The translations under genes and the position numbers were made by a program. DNA of 30,365 nucleotides, taken from NCBI GenBank assembly GCA_001642005.1, contig LWCA01000364.1:1-30365 (forward strand), given 5' to 3'. Source of the stretch: Intoshia linei. Its lineage: Eukaryota > Orthonectida > Rhopaluridae. The notes below the pieces were generated by a model, which did no database searches, had not been told where the DNA came from, and saw only the letters and a list, made by a program, of their open reading frames with translations. Shown piece by piece: positions 1 to 9,855 of this stretch (positions are counted from its first letter, which is position 1; each line of letters begins with the position of its first letter).

Positions 1-181
1 ATGTCTTTGGGCGTCCAATTTTATTATTTAATTTTTTTGACAAACGATTATTGAAATACGTTTGTATGCACTTCCTACTTCTTGCTAATGTTATCGCAAT
101 TTTCGACTGGCTATGCCCTTCCTCTATCATATAATCAATAATTCCCTTTTCCCGTTCATTTAAATATTTTCCTTTAGACAT
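1..181 (-). CDS. Tc3/Tc1-like transposase, N-terminal part (runs off left edge)
   Basis: Reading leftward from an ATG at 181-179 the frame stays open to the window edge for 60 codons. It begins MSKGKYLNEREKGIIDYMIE and continues with a helix-turn-helix pattern (EGHSQSKIAITLARSRKCIQ), then a basic stretch ending in GRPK. That layout, an HTH of the 'L..E...I..M..EG.S...IA..L.RS...I..Y' type followed by a GRPR/GRPK minor-groove linker, is the N-terminal DNA-binding region of Tc1/Tc3-family transposases. The catalytic DDE part would lie left of position 1, so it is unknown whether the element is intact. The sequence to the right (284-475) carries TAGAGCAC-type ends that could be its terminal region. 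No stop or frameshift is seen in the visible part. Confidence 0.72.
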   Translation of the reverse strand, partial: MSKGKYLNEREKGIIDYMIEEGHSQSKIAITLARSRKCIQTYFNNRLSKKLNNKIGRPKT

Positions 182-283
182 CTTTATCAAAAATTGTGTA
201 TTCTATATGTATTTATTAATTAGATATATTTTGAAATTAAAAAATTTAGCTTTAGTGCTAATTAATACCTAAAATATAATCTC

Positions 284-475
284 TTAGAGCACTTTTGTCG
301 CGTGATCGATAATGACTATAAATATATTGGGGTAAATAGCGATAAATAATTGCCATAAATTATATTTATACACTTTGAAATGTCATATGTAAGTGACATT
401 TTATAAATTTATTAAATTTTATTTTAATTTTTATCCAGAAAATGGTTTTAATAGCATTTTTATAGAGTGCTCTAA
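284..475. mobile_element. TA-flanked short inverted-repeat element, or terminal part of the neighbouring Tc3-like transposon
   Basis: The left end reads T-TA-GAGCACT at 284-293 and the right end reads GTGCTC-TA at 467-474. This gives a 6-7-bp inverted terminus just inside a TA dinucleotide, the usual Tc1/mariner target. The span is 192 bp and non-coding. It lies about 100 bp upstream of the transposase start at 181, so either it is an independent MITE or the right end (475) is the outer terminus of the larger transposon. The inverted repeat is short, so confidence is modest. Confidence 0.4.
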
Positions 476-700
476 CGTTTTGTCAGGGGGTGTATATGTA
501 GAATCTAAAATTTATTTTTGAGGTACATTGTCAACAGGGCCGTGTAAAGCTAAAAGCCTGGAAAAATAAAAACTGTAAACCATATATATAAAAAATTTGC
601 TGTCGTTCCAACATTTTTTAATCAACCCGCTAAAATTTACAATTAACTAGAAAAAAATACCAAAAATGTAAAATTTTTAAGAAATTTCCAACATTATCTG

Positions 701-1033
701 TTAATTAGTATGATTAGTATGTGGGTAGTATCCGTTCATATGACTCGGACCTCGTTTGGTTGATATGACCGCATCATATGATCCCATAATGTGAAATGAA
801 TAATCACCTAAATAACTACAATCTTCAACCTGTAACTTTATAGGTAAAATTTCATATTTAATGAAGCAATTTTTTTCCAAATCATTATACAATAAATGTG
901 TAACAATATCTTTAGATGCATAATTTTCAACAAAGAACTGTTTGAAATTATCCACTAATGATATATATTTTGAGTAAATTCCTCTGAGAATTTCATCGTT
1001 GTAACTAAATGCTACCTTTTCCAAAACTTTAAT
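701..1033 (-). CDS. Exon-like ORF, unknown protein (putative terminal exon)
   Basis: On the minus strand a good acceptor (AAATTTTAG, AG at 1035-1034) opens a 110-codon frame that ends with TAA at 703-701. The sequence is mixed and soluble-looking, with no low-complexity bias. It starts IKVLEKVAFSYNDEILRGIY, contains DCSYLGDYSFHIMGSYDAVI, and ends in a His/Asn/Gly-rich tail (SHMNGYYPHTNHTN). A frame this long is unusual by chance in DNA this A+T-rich, and the composition is protein-like. I do not recognise the family. No upstream exon could be identified to the right, so it may be the last exon of a gene, a fragment of a mobile element, or a chance frame. Confidence 0.35.
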   Translation of the reverse strand: MKVLEKVAFSYNDEILRGIYSKYISLVDNFKQFFVENYASKDIVTHLLYNDLEKNCFIKYEILPIKLQVEDCSYLGDYSFHIMGSYDAVISTKRGPSHMNGYYPHTNHTN

Positions 1034-2045
1034 CTAAAATTTTCAAAATTAACAAAATTTAATTATTAATTATTAATATTATTATTTTTTTTATTTTTAA
1101 TTATTTATTTTTATTGTAAGTAAAATAAACGGAATTATCAGCCTTCATCAGTACAATGACTGTATGCAAAGAGTCGCCACACTTTTTTGATCATGGACCT
1201 CAAAAAAATAGTTATTTGTAAGTTCAGTAAAAAAAAATATATTAAAGTTCGATTCCGTTTTCAACACCTTTTTTGAAAAGTACCAATCGAGGGTAACGAA
1301 ATTATTTTGTTTTTACTGTATTGATTATTAACTAATAATAAAAATAAAAAATTACAAAAAACACAGACCCAAAACGTGAGTCACTGTGAGTACATTATTA
1401 ATTCAAAATTTATAGTCTAAACATTGTTTTGCCCCAGGAGTTCACATAGAAAAATTTGGCGATCTTTGCTATATATATTTATAATTAAAATTTTTGCTTA
1501 CTATTTTACATTAAAAGTTTTTTTAACAATTAAATATTCACCCTAATTTATTAACGTATTCTACTTCTACAAGCCAATAATTTTACATATAATTGACATT
1601 TACAAAAAATATTAAATAATAATACTAAATTTCAACCATACATTTTATCATACAAGTTTTATTATACTAATAAAATACATCAAAGTAAATTGACTTGTAG
1701 ATCTACAATACGTTATGCATTTAAGTGTTAAATGTAACCTTCAAATAGTATTTATCATTATTGCTCCACTCTGCAAGACTATTTAAATTTTCACAAAGAT
1801 TATTTTCGAATTTGATATTTTTAAAATATAAGCAAATGTCAACGCTGCATTTTATCAAATATATTCGAGCCAAAAATGATTCTTTTTCCGACTCTGAAAC
1901 AAGTAAATTGTTTTATACAAAATAACAACATATTGTAAAATAACAATGGTTCTTAAACCTCCCTTAAAACTAAATGGACCCTTTATTTCTTTCTAAATTT
2001 TTCGCGGAACCCTTAAAAATTTCTAAAGCATATTTATAATATATC
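1034..2045. other. Non-coding A+T-rich stretch
   Basis: No convincing exon was found on either strand. The segment 1140-1200 is less A+T-rich and contains GAGTCGCCACAC. A stretch at 1946-2020 has hAT-like wording (TGGTTCTTAAACC, CGCGGAACCC) but no matching second terminus. Nothing else can be supported. Confidence 0.4.
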
Positions 2046-2385
2046 TACTGTCTTTTCTCGATTATAAGAAGTCTTCTTATACATGTATTCGAGAGTAGAA
2101 GGAAAATTGCTTATAATCAAAAACAAGCAGACTTTTAATCAGACCTTAAAAAAAATAAAAAATACACTAAAAGTAATTTTCTAATTAGTATAAACTTATA
2201 AATTAGACATTCTATTGTATGAAAAAAGTTATTTTTTAAAGATAAATTGATATGTTGTCTATTTTTTGTTTAAAATTCGTTCTTTCGAAAACAAGCAGAA
2301 ACTGCTTATATTCAAAAATATTCAAATTTTATTTAGTTAAAAATTTGTATTTCAGGGGTCTGCTTATAATCAAGAAAAGATAGTA
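2046..2385. mobile_element. TA-flanked MITE (Tc1/mariner type), about 340 bp
   Basis: Long inverted termini face each other. The left end reads TA then CTGTCTTTTCTCGATTATAA (from 2048). The right end, read on the minus strand from 2385, is TA then CTATCTTTTCTTGATTATAA. They differ at two positions over 20 bp, and the similarity continues for a few bases. The TA at both outer edges is the expected target duplication. Internally, partial repeats of the terminal motif occur near 2110 and 2290 (CTTATAATCAAAAACAAGCAG and similar). There is no coding capacity, so it is a non-autonomous element. Confidence 0.8.
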
Positions 2386-3052
2386 ACATTTGATATTGAT
2401 TTGATTAATAATGGTAGAAATTAAGAAGTCAATATCTAAGATTAAAATCAAGATTTTAGAAATCTTAGAAAAAAATAAAAAATATTGATAGTTTTTAATT
2501 TTATTCAAAAATTTTGGCTGAAATTCAAAAGTCGCAGATTCTCAGAGTGATTTGAGTTTTTGACCTACAAGGTGCAAATTTCTTGGAATGAAATTTATGA
2601 ACAAAAAAATTACTGGAAAACCCTGTATTACCCTGTAGAATTTCTCCTTTTTAAAATTTTGATGTTTTATACATAAATAGTAAAAAATATTTCGCATAAC
2701 TTTCGAAAACCATACGGACCCTAGTTTAAGTAACATTTCAATATAAAAAACATAATTACCATTTTTTATTTCATTTTGATAACTAGTCATTAACTTTGAT
2801 ACATTTTCAACACTTTGATGTTGTAATATGAATTTTAAGATCTAAATTTGTGTAAATGTTAACGTTTTCAAAGAATAAAGATAATTCAAATTGACATCGT
2901 CTCATTCAGTGTTTTAAAATAAAATATAAATAGAAACCAGATTTTCATGTATAAATATATTAGAATATCCCAAAAATACACTTTTTTAAATGATCAAAAA
3001 TTATATTTCAGTATCATCATTATTGGTGATTATAAGATAGTATCTCGAATGT
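2386..3052. repeat. Non-coding; contains a decayed relic of the 0.8-kb repeat family
   Basis: On the minus strand, about 2620-2530 reads AAATTTCATTCCAAG, then GTAGGTCAAAAACTCAAATC. This matches the best-conserved module of the 0.8-kb family seen at 29490-29560 (AATTTCAACCTCC, then GGGTCAAAAACCCTGTTGTC). The rest is A+T-rich and I see no gene. An 82-codon open frame over this region is interpreted as repeat sequence. Confidence 0.45.
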
Positions 3053-3224
3053 TAGAGCACAATTTTGCAATTTAACGACGAACGTTCACTTTTTTGAAGA
3101 AAATGTTTTAAATTTATAATTTTTTAATAATTTTATTTTTTTGTTAACTAAAATGTCTTTTACACATATAAAACTGAAACAATTTTGACTTTTAACTACA
3201 CGGCAGATATACAAGCGTGCTCTA
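3053..3224. mobile_element. Short TA-GAGCAC MITE
   Basis: The left terminus is TA-GAGCAC at 3053-3060 and the right terminus is GTGCTC-TA at 3217-3224, giving a 172-bp unit. The outer 8 bp are identical to those of the 284-475 unit, which suggests the same family and a TA target. The inverted repeat is only about 6 bp plus TA. The internal sequence is non-coding. Confidence 0.45.
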
Positions 3225-4654
3225 AATATAAAAATTTTTTAAATTTTGTAGTGCATTTCGTATTTTTTTTTTTTTTTTCGTACATATTTTATTTTACGTT
3301 GTAGACCCAACTTTTCTAATTTTTTCGAAAATTGACATCATTACTGTGTAATACATGTGTGTATGTAATGTATATGTGTAATATTTAATATATCAATATA
3401 AAATTTATATTATAAATGTGTTTTAATCAAAGAAAATGTAATGGATCGGTCGGAAAATTTTTTCGATGTCGACGAGCGTGTATGAACAGGGAAATGTCGG
3501 ACCGTGGAGACTAATATTACAAAAAATAGTATTTTAAAATAAATATTAAAAGTCGGAAACGGGACTTTGTCAATATATCATTTCATTGTTACGTATATAG
3601 CAGTTATTTGACATTTTATAGAACAAAATGCTTGAACGATATATTCATGTTTAGATTGATCTAAAATTATTTATATTTTAAATAATAATTATTATTATAA
3701 TTAGTCAGTAAAGAGAATATGAGCTACATGTAAGAAAAATTATTAAAAAACGCCAATAATTTTCCAAGTAACTACGCCGACTGGGTTTTAAATTTATTAA
3801 AATGTAAATATACTATAAATTTCTATTTCTAGATGTATGCATGTATGTAATACATATGTCACTGCTTCTGATAAAAAAATTATGCTATAAAAAAAATTAT
3901 TTTAGTAAATTTTTTTTTTAGAGGTAAGTAGAATAGGTAAACAATGCTAGAATTCTAATAACCACGTTATGCATTCCACATGTAAATTTATAACCACATA
4001 TCAATTCATCAATATAATTTGAAAACAAAACACATTAATTAATATTATAATAATATCATGAGCACTATTAATAATACTTTGTAGATAGTGACATATTTGA
4101 ATACAAATTGATAAATCGTATAATTCTGGATCATTACTAAAAATTTAATATAAAGTTGTTTAAAATAACAAAATCCAGTTATATATACAAATTTATAAAA
4201 GTATCGTCAAACCTATTTTCTATTATTATTATAAATCTAAAAATAAAACTACACTATTACAGACTGCCCAAAGTCCGACCGACGACACGAATTTTTACAT
4301 TCCGCCGAATATATTATTCATAATTAATAAAGTAACAAGATCGCTAAAGTAAAAAACCAGTGTGTTCAATTCCAAAGTATGCTCTAAAACGGCCATATAA
4401 TGTACAAAACATGCATAAAATGTAACACTATAATTCAGGGTTTCCCTCACTTTTTTCACAGCGAATCGAAAATAAATTATATTAGAGTAAAATTACTAAG
4501 CAACATTAAAAAAAATTGATAAAAAACATAATAAATTGACTTTTAATTAGTAAAAATTTTTCACGAACCAGTACTGGTCCGACATATATATGGTACCAGC
4601 CATGGATATAACAATGAATTTAATTAAAATGGCCAGAAAATTATTAGATTTAAA
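3225..4654. other. Non-coding A+T-rich stretch
   Basis: No exon with supporting splice signals was found on either strand. A less A+T-rich patch lies at 3440-3510. A solitary GTATGCTCTAAAACG at about 4378 resembles one terminus of the GAGCAC family without a partner. Confidence 0.4.
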
Positions 4655-5176
4655 CTATCAGAATAATCTTTTTTTTAATTTTCAGACCGTTAATTATTTC
4701 ACATTTTTTGTTTTAATAAAATATTTCGAAAAAAAAATATATGAATACTAAAATGCTTTTTTGAACGTGAAGTCTTCACTTATTCGGATTGAAATTTTTT
4801 GTGTGTTAACAGGATACAACTGTACCGCCTGTAAATTTTTGAAATTCTAGGGCTGTTTTCATTAAAAAAAGAAGGGTAATTTGTGGTTTGCACTCTGAAG
4901 ATATAATTTTTTTAAATTTAAATTTATGATAATGATTATGATGTTAAAATCCGCATCAGCGTATATATTTTTTTAAATTCTCCTACTCGTTTGATTTTCA
5001 AAAAGAGGGACAATTGGAATTTTTGACCAATAAGATGTGAGTTTAGGAGGTTGAAATTTATCTTATACGTCTCGAAAAAAACTGTAATTGACATGTGGAC
5101 TTTATAAAATTCTAAGACTGGTAGTTATTTCAATAAAGTGGAATATACAAACAAAAATCGTGTAGCATATTATAAA
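4655..5176 (-). repeat. Copy C of the 0.8-kb interspersed repeat family (inverted, truncated)
   Basis: Read on the minus strand from 5176, this matches the copies at 25866 and 29378 nearly continuously. In order it shows TGCTACACGATTTTTGTTTG, CACTTTATTGAAATAACTAC, CAGTTTTTTTCGAGACGTAT, AAATTTCAACCTCC, TATATACGCTGATGCGG, AGCCCTAGAATTTC, TTAACACACAAAAAATTTC, and AATTAACGGTCTGAAAATTA. Similarity stops near 4655 at GATTATTCTGATAG, so the last 150-200 bp of the unit are missing. It has no coding capacity or recognised transposase. Confidence 0.85.
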
Positions 5177-6061
5177 AGTTAAAATGTGCGGACCAGCATT
5201 TGGAAAACTCTGATATAATTAATAAACATACAAATATTGACAGAAAAAAAAATTTAAAAAATATAATCCAAGAAATAATACCTAAACGTTGAATAATTTG
5301 GTAAATTAATGCTATAGAAATTATAATGTTCGTCGTATAACCAAAAATTTGTGTTATATTTGGATAAAGATTTTTTACAAAACACAGAGGATTTTTTAAT
5401 AATTTTTAACATTGTATTAGACTCAAAAATCAAATTGCTGTCTTGATAAATCTAAAACATAAATTGATTGACATGAAAATGTTAATTATATATATCTTTT
5501 ATTGTGACCAGTCTAACGCACACATGGGATAGGTCTGACATTTAATAAAAATAAAGAATAATGAAATTTTTTTCTAAATTTTATCCACTAGAGGTGAAAG
5601 TGAAATAGATGTCAAAAAATGTTTAATGACATATGTGAAAATGGAATATAAAAAAAAAACAATGATACAGTATTCTCTCTCAAGTTGACCAATGTACTTG
5701 ATACAATTTTGCAATATAACAAAAAGCTAAACCTATAAGTAATATACAATACAATAATACAATGTATAATAATATACATTTTTCTCTGAAAATTTTCATA
5801 CCTTGAACCCAGTTAGCATTACCAATAAAAATTAATCTTTTTAAAAAACTAAGTAAAACTAGAGAAGCGTATCCAAACAGTTGTTGACGAACTGTAGAGA
5901 GAATATTGTATTTGTCTTATTTTAAAATTCATTAATATTCTAGTTAAAATTTTCTATCGATTCGTGCTTAATGTTTGAAAGTAGATGACCGGTGGTAATC
6001 CTTATCCCAATGAAATCTTGACATTAAATAAATGTTGGTAATTAATTTTTTATGATTAATC
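5177..6061. other. Non-coding A+T-rich stretch
   Basis: No exon with convincing splice signals is visible on either strand. There is no recognised repeat other than simple A+T-rich runs (for example around 5740-5780). Confidence 0.35.
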
Positions 6062-6215
6062 CAGTGTTCGTCACAGTGGGTATGACAAGAAACATTGAAA
6101 TTTTTTTCACATATACAAAAGTATTATTTCATCTATACATCTATGAACAATAAAAAAATAATATTTGTAGAAAATTTTGTTCCCACAGTTAAAATGAAAA
6201 AAGTGACGACCACTG
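6062..6215. mobile_element. hAT-type MITE, 154 bp
   Basis: The left end is CAGTGTTCGTCAC. The right end, read inward on the minus strand, is CAGTGGTCGTCAC (12 of 13 identical). CAGTG-type ends are typical of hAT non-autonomous elements. The flanking 8-mers GATTAATC (6054-6061) and AACTAATT (6216-6223) agree at five positions, consistent with an old 8-bp target duplication. It is non-coding. Confidence 0.65.
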
Positions 6216-6673
6216 AACTAATTTATAACTAAAATTACACTAAAAATATTTTCATTTTTTAGATAATAATAAAAAACTAAACGAGATTTAAAATGTTTTA
6301 AATTGAATTTTTTTTCAAGGTAAATTTTCCCGTCATTCAAAATGTTTTCTGGATTTACATATTTTGAATCGAATTTTTCAAAGGAAGGAGTAATCAAATT
6401 AATAATACCACAATTTTGACTTTTATGCTCTAAAAATATAATAAAGACAATGACAGATATAACGGATAAACCATCGTTTGCAAAATAGAGTCTAATAAAA
6501 TATACAAGATATTCCCGACAAAATGAATAATATATGATCTAATTATCCATCTTCTAATATAAATAATAAATTCGGACGAAACAAGATATCTACTCAAATG
6601 AAGAATTTTAAATTGTACAACGGTGATTCAAACATTTATTTTAGAAAATTTCGTTGCATTTAATCGTTTCAGA

Positions 6674-7088
6674 CAGGAGTTCTCAACCTTTTTAAACCAA
6701 CTCCCCCATTCCACCATAATTCATAAATTTCTAAATCACGACCCCTATGATAAAATGAACTATAATTTTTATAACATCAATAATAATGGAAAAAAAAGGT
6801 AAATAATTTTTATTTATTTCCATCCGACCAATGCACCCGGTGATTAAGTGAAAATTCCTTAATTCTAGTTGTATGCTCATTAATTTAATAACAATATATT
6901 CTATTTGACATACATTTGTTATATTATTGAAGGTTCACATTCCATAATACCAAATACATAATGACTAAATTTTTTTGTCAACAATATCAAAAATAATATA
7001 TTTGACATTTTTAATAATATTGGTTGCAGCGCCGCTATATTTTTAAAACGACCCCTGGAAGGGGGCTAACTCCCACGTTAAACCACTT
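6674..7088. mobile_element. hAT-type insertion, 415 bp, abutting an exon-like ORF
   Basis: The left end is CAGGAGTTCTCAACCTTTTT, the familiar 'CAGGGGTTCTCAACC' hAT wording. The right end read inward on the minus strand is AAGTGGTTTAACGTGGGAGT. It includes GACCCCT (about 6740) and its near-complement AGGGGTCG (about 7055) internally. The flanking 8-mers are GTTTCAGA (6666-6673) and ATTTAAGA (7089-7096), six of eight identical. The right-hand copy contains the stop codon of the minus-strand exon that ends at 7091. Non-autonomous. Confidence 0.6.
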
Positions 7089-7090
7089 AT

Positions 7091-7399
7091 TTAAGATACA
7101 TTACTTGAAATTGTGATACAATCATCATTATAAATGTCTTCAATTTTAGCAAATTGACCATTACATGGTGGATGGTACTGAAATAAATAATTTCCACAAG
7201 AAATAACAGAAAAACGTCGGCATGATGAAATGCTTACTTTTGGCATAATGTTCAAATTTTCGTTCATAACTTTAAACGTTCTAAATAAAAACATATTACA
7301 AATATCTACATTTACTATTTAAAAAAGTATATTATTTACTTATTCAACACTTTGACAAATCCATCGTCCACAATTTCATCGTTATTAAAGAATAAGTAT
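7091..7399 (-). CDS. Two-exon fragment of an unrecognised cysteine-containing protein (C-terminal end)
   Basis: Exons 7399-7340 and 7280-7091 join in frame across a 59-nt intron with GT-AG ends (acceptor TTTTTATTTAG); the split codon AA|A gives Lys. An acceptor, AATTGTAG, lies before 7399. The product reads YLFFNNDEIVDDGFVKVLNK, then TFKVMNENLNIMPKVSISSC, then a Cys-containing stretch with four cysteines (SSC..., ISCG, PPCNG, NDDC) and a TAA stop. Composition is protein-like and the intron is in the size class of the two certain genes here. I do not recognise the family, and no further upstream exon was found up to 9850. The stop codon lies in the target duplication of the hAT insertion at 6674-7088, so the original C-terminus may have been different. 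Confidence 0.45.
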
Positions 7400-8063
7400 C
7401 TACAATTAAAAATACAAATTCGAATACAATTTCAAATATTTTCAATGTGGTCCACCCAAATCAGTGTCCCAGATAATTTCGATGATCGCTATGAGCCATC
7501 TAACAAACGGAAAATACAAAATCCGATTTTACCAATCTTATCCAGAAATTTTCCCTTAGGGTTTGTAAAAGTGGGTGTTTCCCTTAAGGGTGAATAAAAT
7601 TGGAATTTTAGTAACAATGGATAAATGGGAATATTCTCATTGATTATTTATCACCAAACTTGAATATAATTTAAGTGGTCCGTGTATATTAAAAAAATCT
7701 TTAAAAATTAAAATTTCTACGTTTTTTAGAGCACATTTATTCAATCAATTTTTAAATATTTGGAGATAATTTTGAAACTAAAACTTTGTAGTTTTTGAGT
7801 GAACATTTTAAAAATTTTAAAGGATCTTCAAAATATTTTAAAATTGGTAAAAAAATAAATATTCGGAACGTTTCGACAATGAATTTGACATTGGAACGTT
7901 GTTTGTATGATTAAACTCTAAGAAACTAAAAAAATTACACAATCACGCCATATGCCATTTCTTTTAAAACACTTTTGACAGTTAAATTTGACCTTTTCTG
8001 AAAAATAAAATATTTTTACTATATTAATACTATTAATAAATTGTATCTTTTAAATAATTGGAA

Positions 8064-8351
8064 CAGGGACCGGCAACCAGTGGTCCACAGAATAATTTTG
8101 GTAACCCTTTGAGTACCTATGTTAATTATTTCTTTTTAAATTTTTCAACTTTTAAACACTTTTCTACTATAATTTTATCATTTTAACTTTAAATTTTCAG
8201 ATCGCCGGGATATTATTTTGTTGAATATACTAGAACTGCTTCTCTTCAGTTAAAATTAAAATTTATCATGTGTAAATTGTCAAAAACGGGACCCTTAGAA
8301 TTTTTTTATAAAAAAAGTGGCCCACGCGATGTAAAAAGTTGCCGACCCCTG
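8064..8351. mobile_element. hAT-type MITE, 288 bp
   Basis: The left end is CAGGGACCGGCAAC and the right end, inward on the minus strand, is CAGGGGTCGGCAAC (12 of 14 identical). This CAGGGGTCGGCAAC end is a familiar hAT MITE terminus. The flanking 8-mers AATTGGAA (8056-8063) and AATTAGGG (8352-8359) share their first four bases and one more. The inside contains GTGGTCCACAG near the left end and GTGGCCCACGC near the right end, extending the inverted structure. Non-coding. Confidence 0.75.
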
Positions 8352-9855
8352 AATTAGGGAAAATAAAAATATCAATTTAACATAAAAGTCCATGAATTTT
8401 TATAAAAATATAATGTAAATAAATTTGGTAAATATAATTAACTAAAACAGTAATTTTTTCTGAAAATCTATCTTTCATGCCGTGTTAATTCACGCCCTCC
8501 TATGCTAAAAATACAATAACCAAAAAATTAAAAAGAATAAATTTTTTTACATTTTGTTAATAACCCATGAATCGTAGACTATAAAAATGTGTGCACTAAT
8601 TAATTATTAATATATTAAAAATTACAGTAAAAGTAATTAATTCAACTTTTTCTTGCGAAATCAACAAAAATGTGTAATACCGTCGATTACATAATAATCC
8701 GTCTCTCAAAACATTTAAATCTATACACATTTTAATATTTTCAATGACTATTTAAATTTCATGGAAAAATTACCAAAATAAACAGCATCCAATACATCAC
8801 AATTAAAATTAATGCAAAAACCCGTTAATACTTCAAAAAAATTTGATTTAGTATTGAGTAGAAAATGATAATCAAAATCATTTTTGTGGTCACTAAAATC
8901 AAAAAAGTGAAAATTACAAAATGTAATGTAAAAAAATTTACTTTATAAGTTTTCTATTTTGTTGAACAATAGTTAAAATATTGGAAACTAATGTTAAAAT
9001 TGCAGCACTTTTGTGAATTATCCATAATTCATGTTTCTATTAAAAAAATAAAAAAAGATAAAAATATATTATATAAAAAATTAAAAGAAACCTTATTCAA
9101 ATCATTCATAACAGAAAAGAAACGGAGAATAGGTTCATGTCTGAATAAAAAAGAAATAATCACATATCCGTCCTAAGATTATGTTCAATGAATTTTTCAA
9201 AAATTTTACTTTGGTAAATATATAAATACGTCCATTAGTACATCCAACAAGTATATCAACATGATTTCTACGCAAAAGTATTATTAAAATAAAAGTTTAA
9301 AAATCTCAACAAAAATATACCCGTATATTTCATTTTGATAAAAAAAATCAAAACAATTAATTTTATATTGAGATATTTTACAAATTTTAATCTTTTTGTC
9401 ATTTTTCAAATCTATAGTCAAATAAAATAAAATATTAATACAAATTCACCCTTTAGTATTAAATGTTCATCATTTCTATATAAAATATGAGTTTCGTCAT
9501 GATGTAACAGTTTTTCAGATCCAATATTTTCTAAATATTATTAAATCAAGTCTTATACTTTTTCAAATTCAGACATGTACAAATTTTAGACTACAGTAGC
9601 CAAGTATGTATTACCAGAAAAATGATGTTCATTATTTTGATTATTATTATTATTATCGTTATTTGAGTAAATTCTGTTTATAATTGAACACATAAATCCG
9701 TTAAACTCTAATGTTAATATTACAAATAAATACAAATATATATAAGAATTAATTTATAAATTACAAAGTAAACTTGATTGCCTGGTTGTTATAACTTAAC
9801 TAAGCGTCCCATTTTTTTGGATTTATTTTGTAAATAAACTTTTCATTTAAAGCAG
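8352..9855. other. Non-coding upstream region of the UBC13-like gene
   Basis: No further exon is visible. A 61-codon Lys-rich frame at 8991-9176 looks like A-rich sequence. A short TTA microsatellite lies near 9642-9657. The promoter and 5' UTR of the gene starting at 9856 must lie here, but I see no diagnostic core promoter element. Confidence 0.4.

Noticed and set aside
7465-7560. Minus-strand exon with a 33-nt intron (donor ATTG|GTAAAA, acceptor TTTGTTAG)
   Set aside because: Splice signals look good, but the joined frame stops after three codons (ATGGCTCATAG).
9642-9657. TTA microsatellite as a feature of note
   Set aside because: It is short and typical of A+T-rich DNA; it has no evident role.
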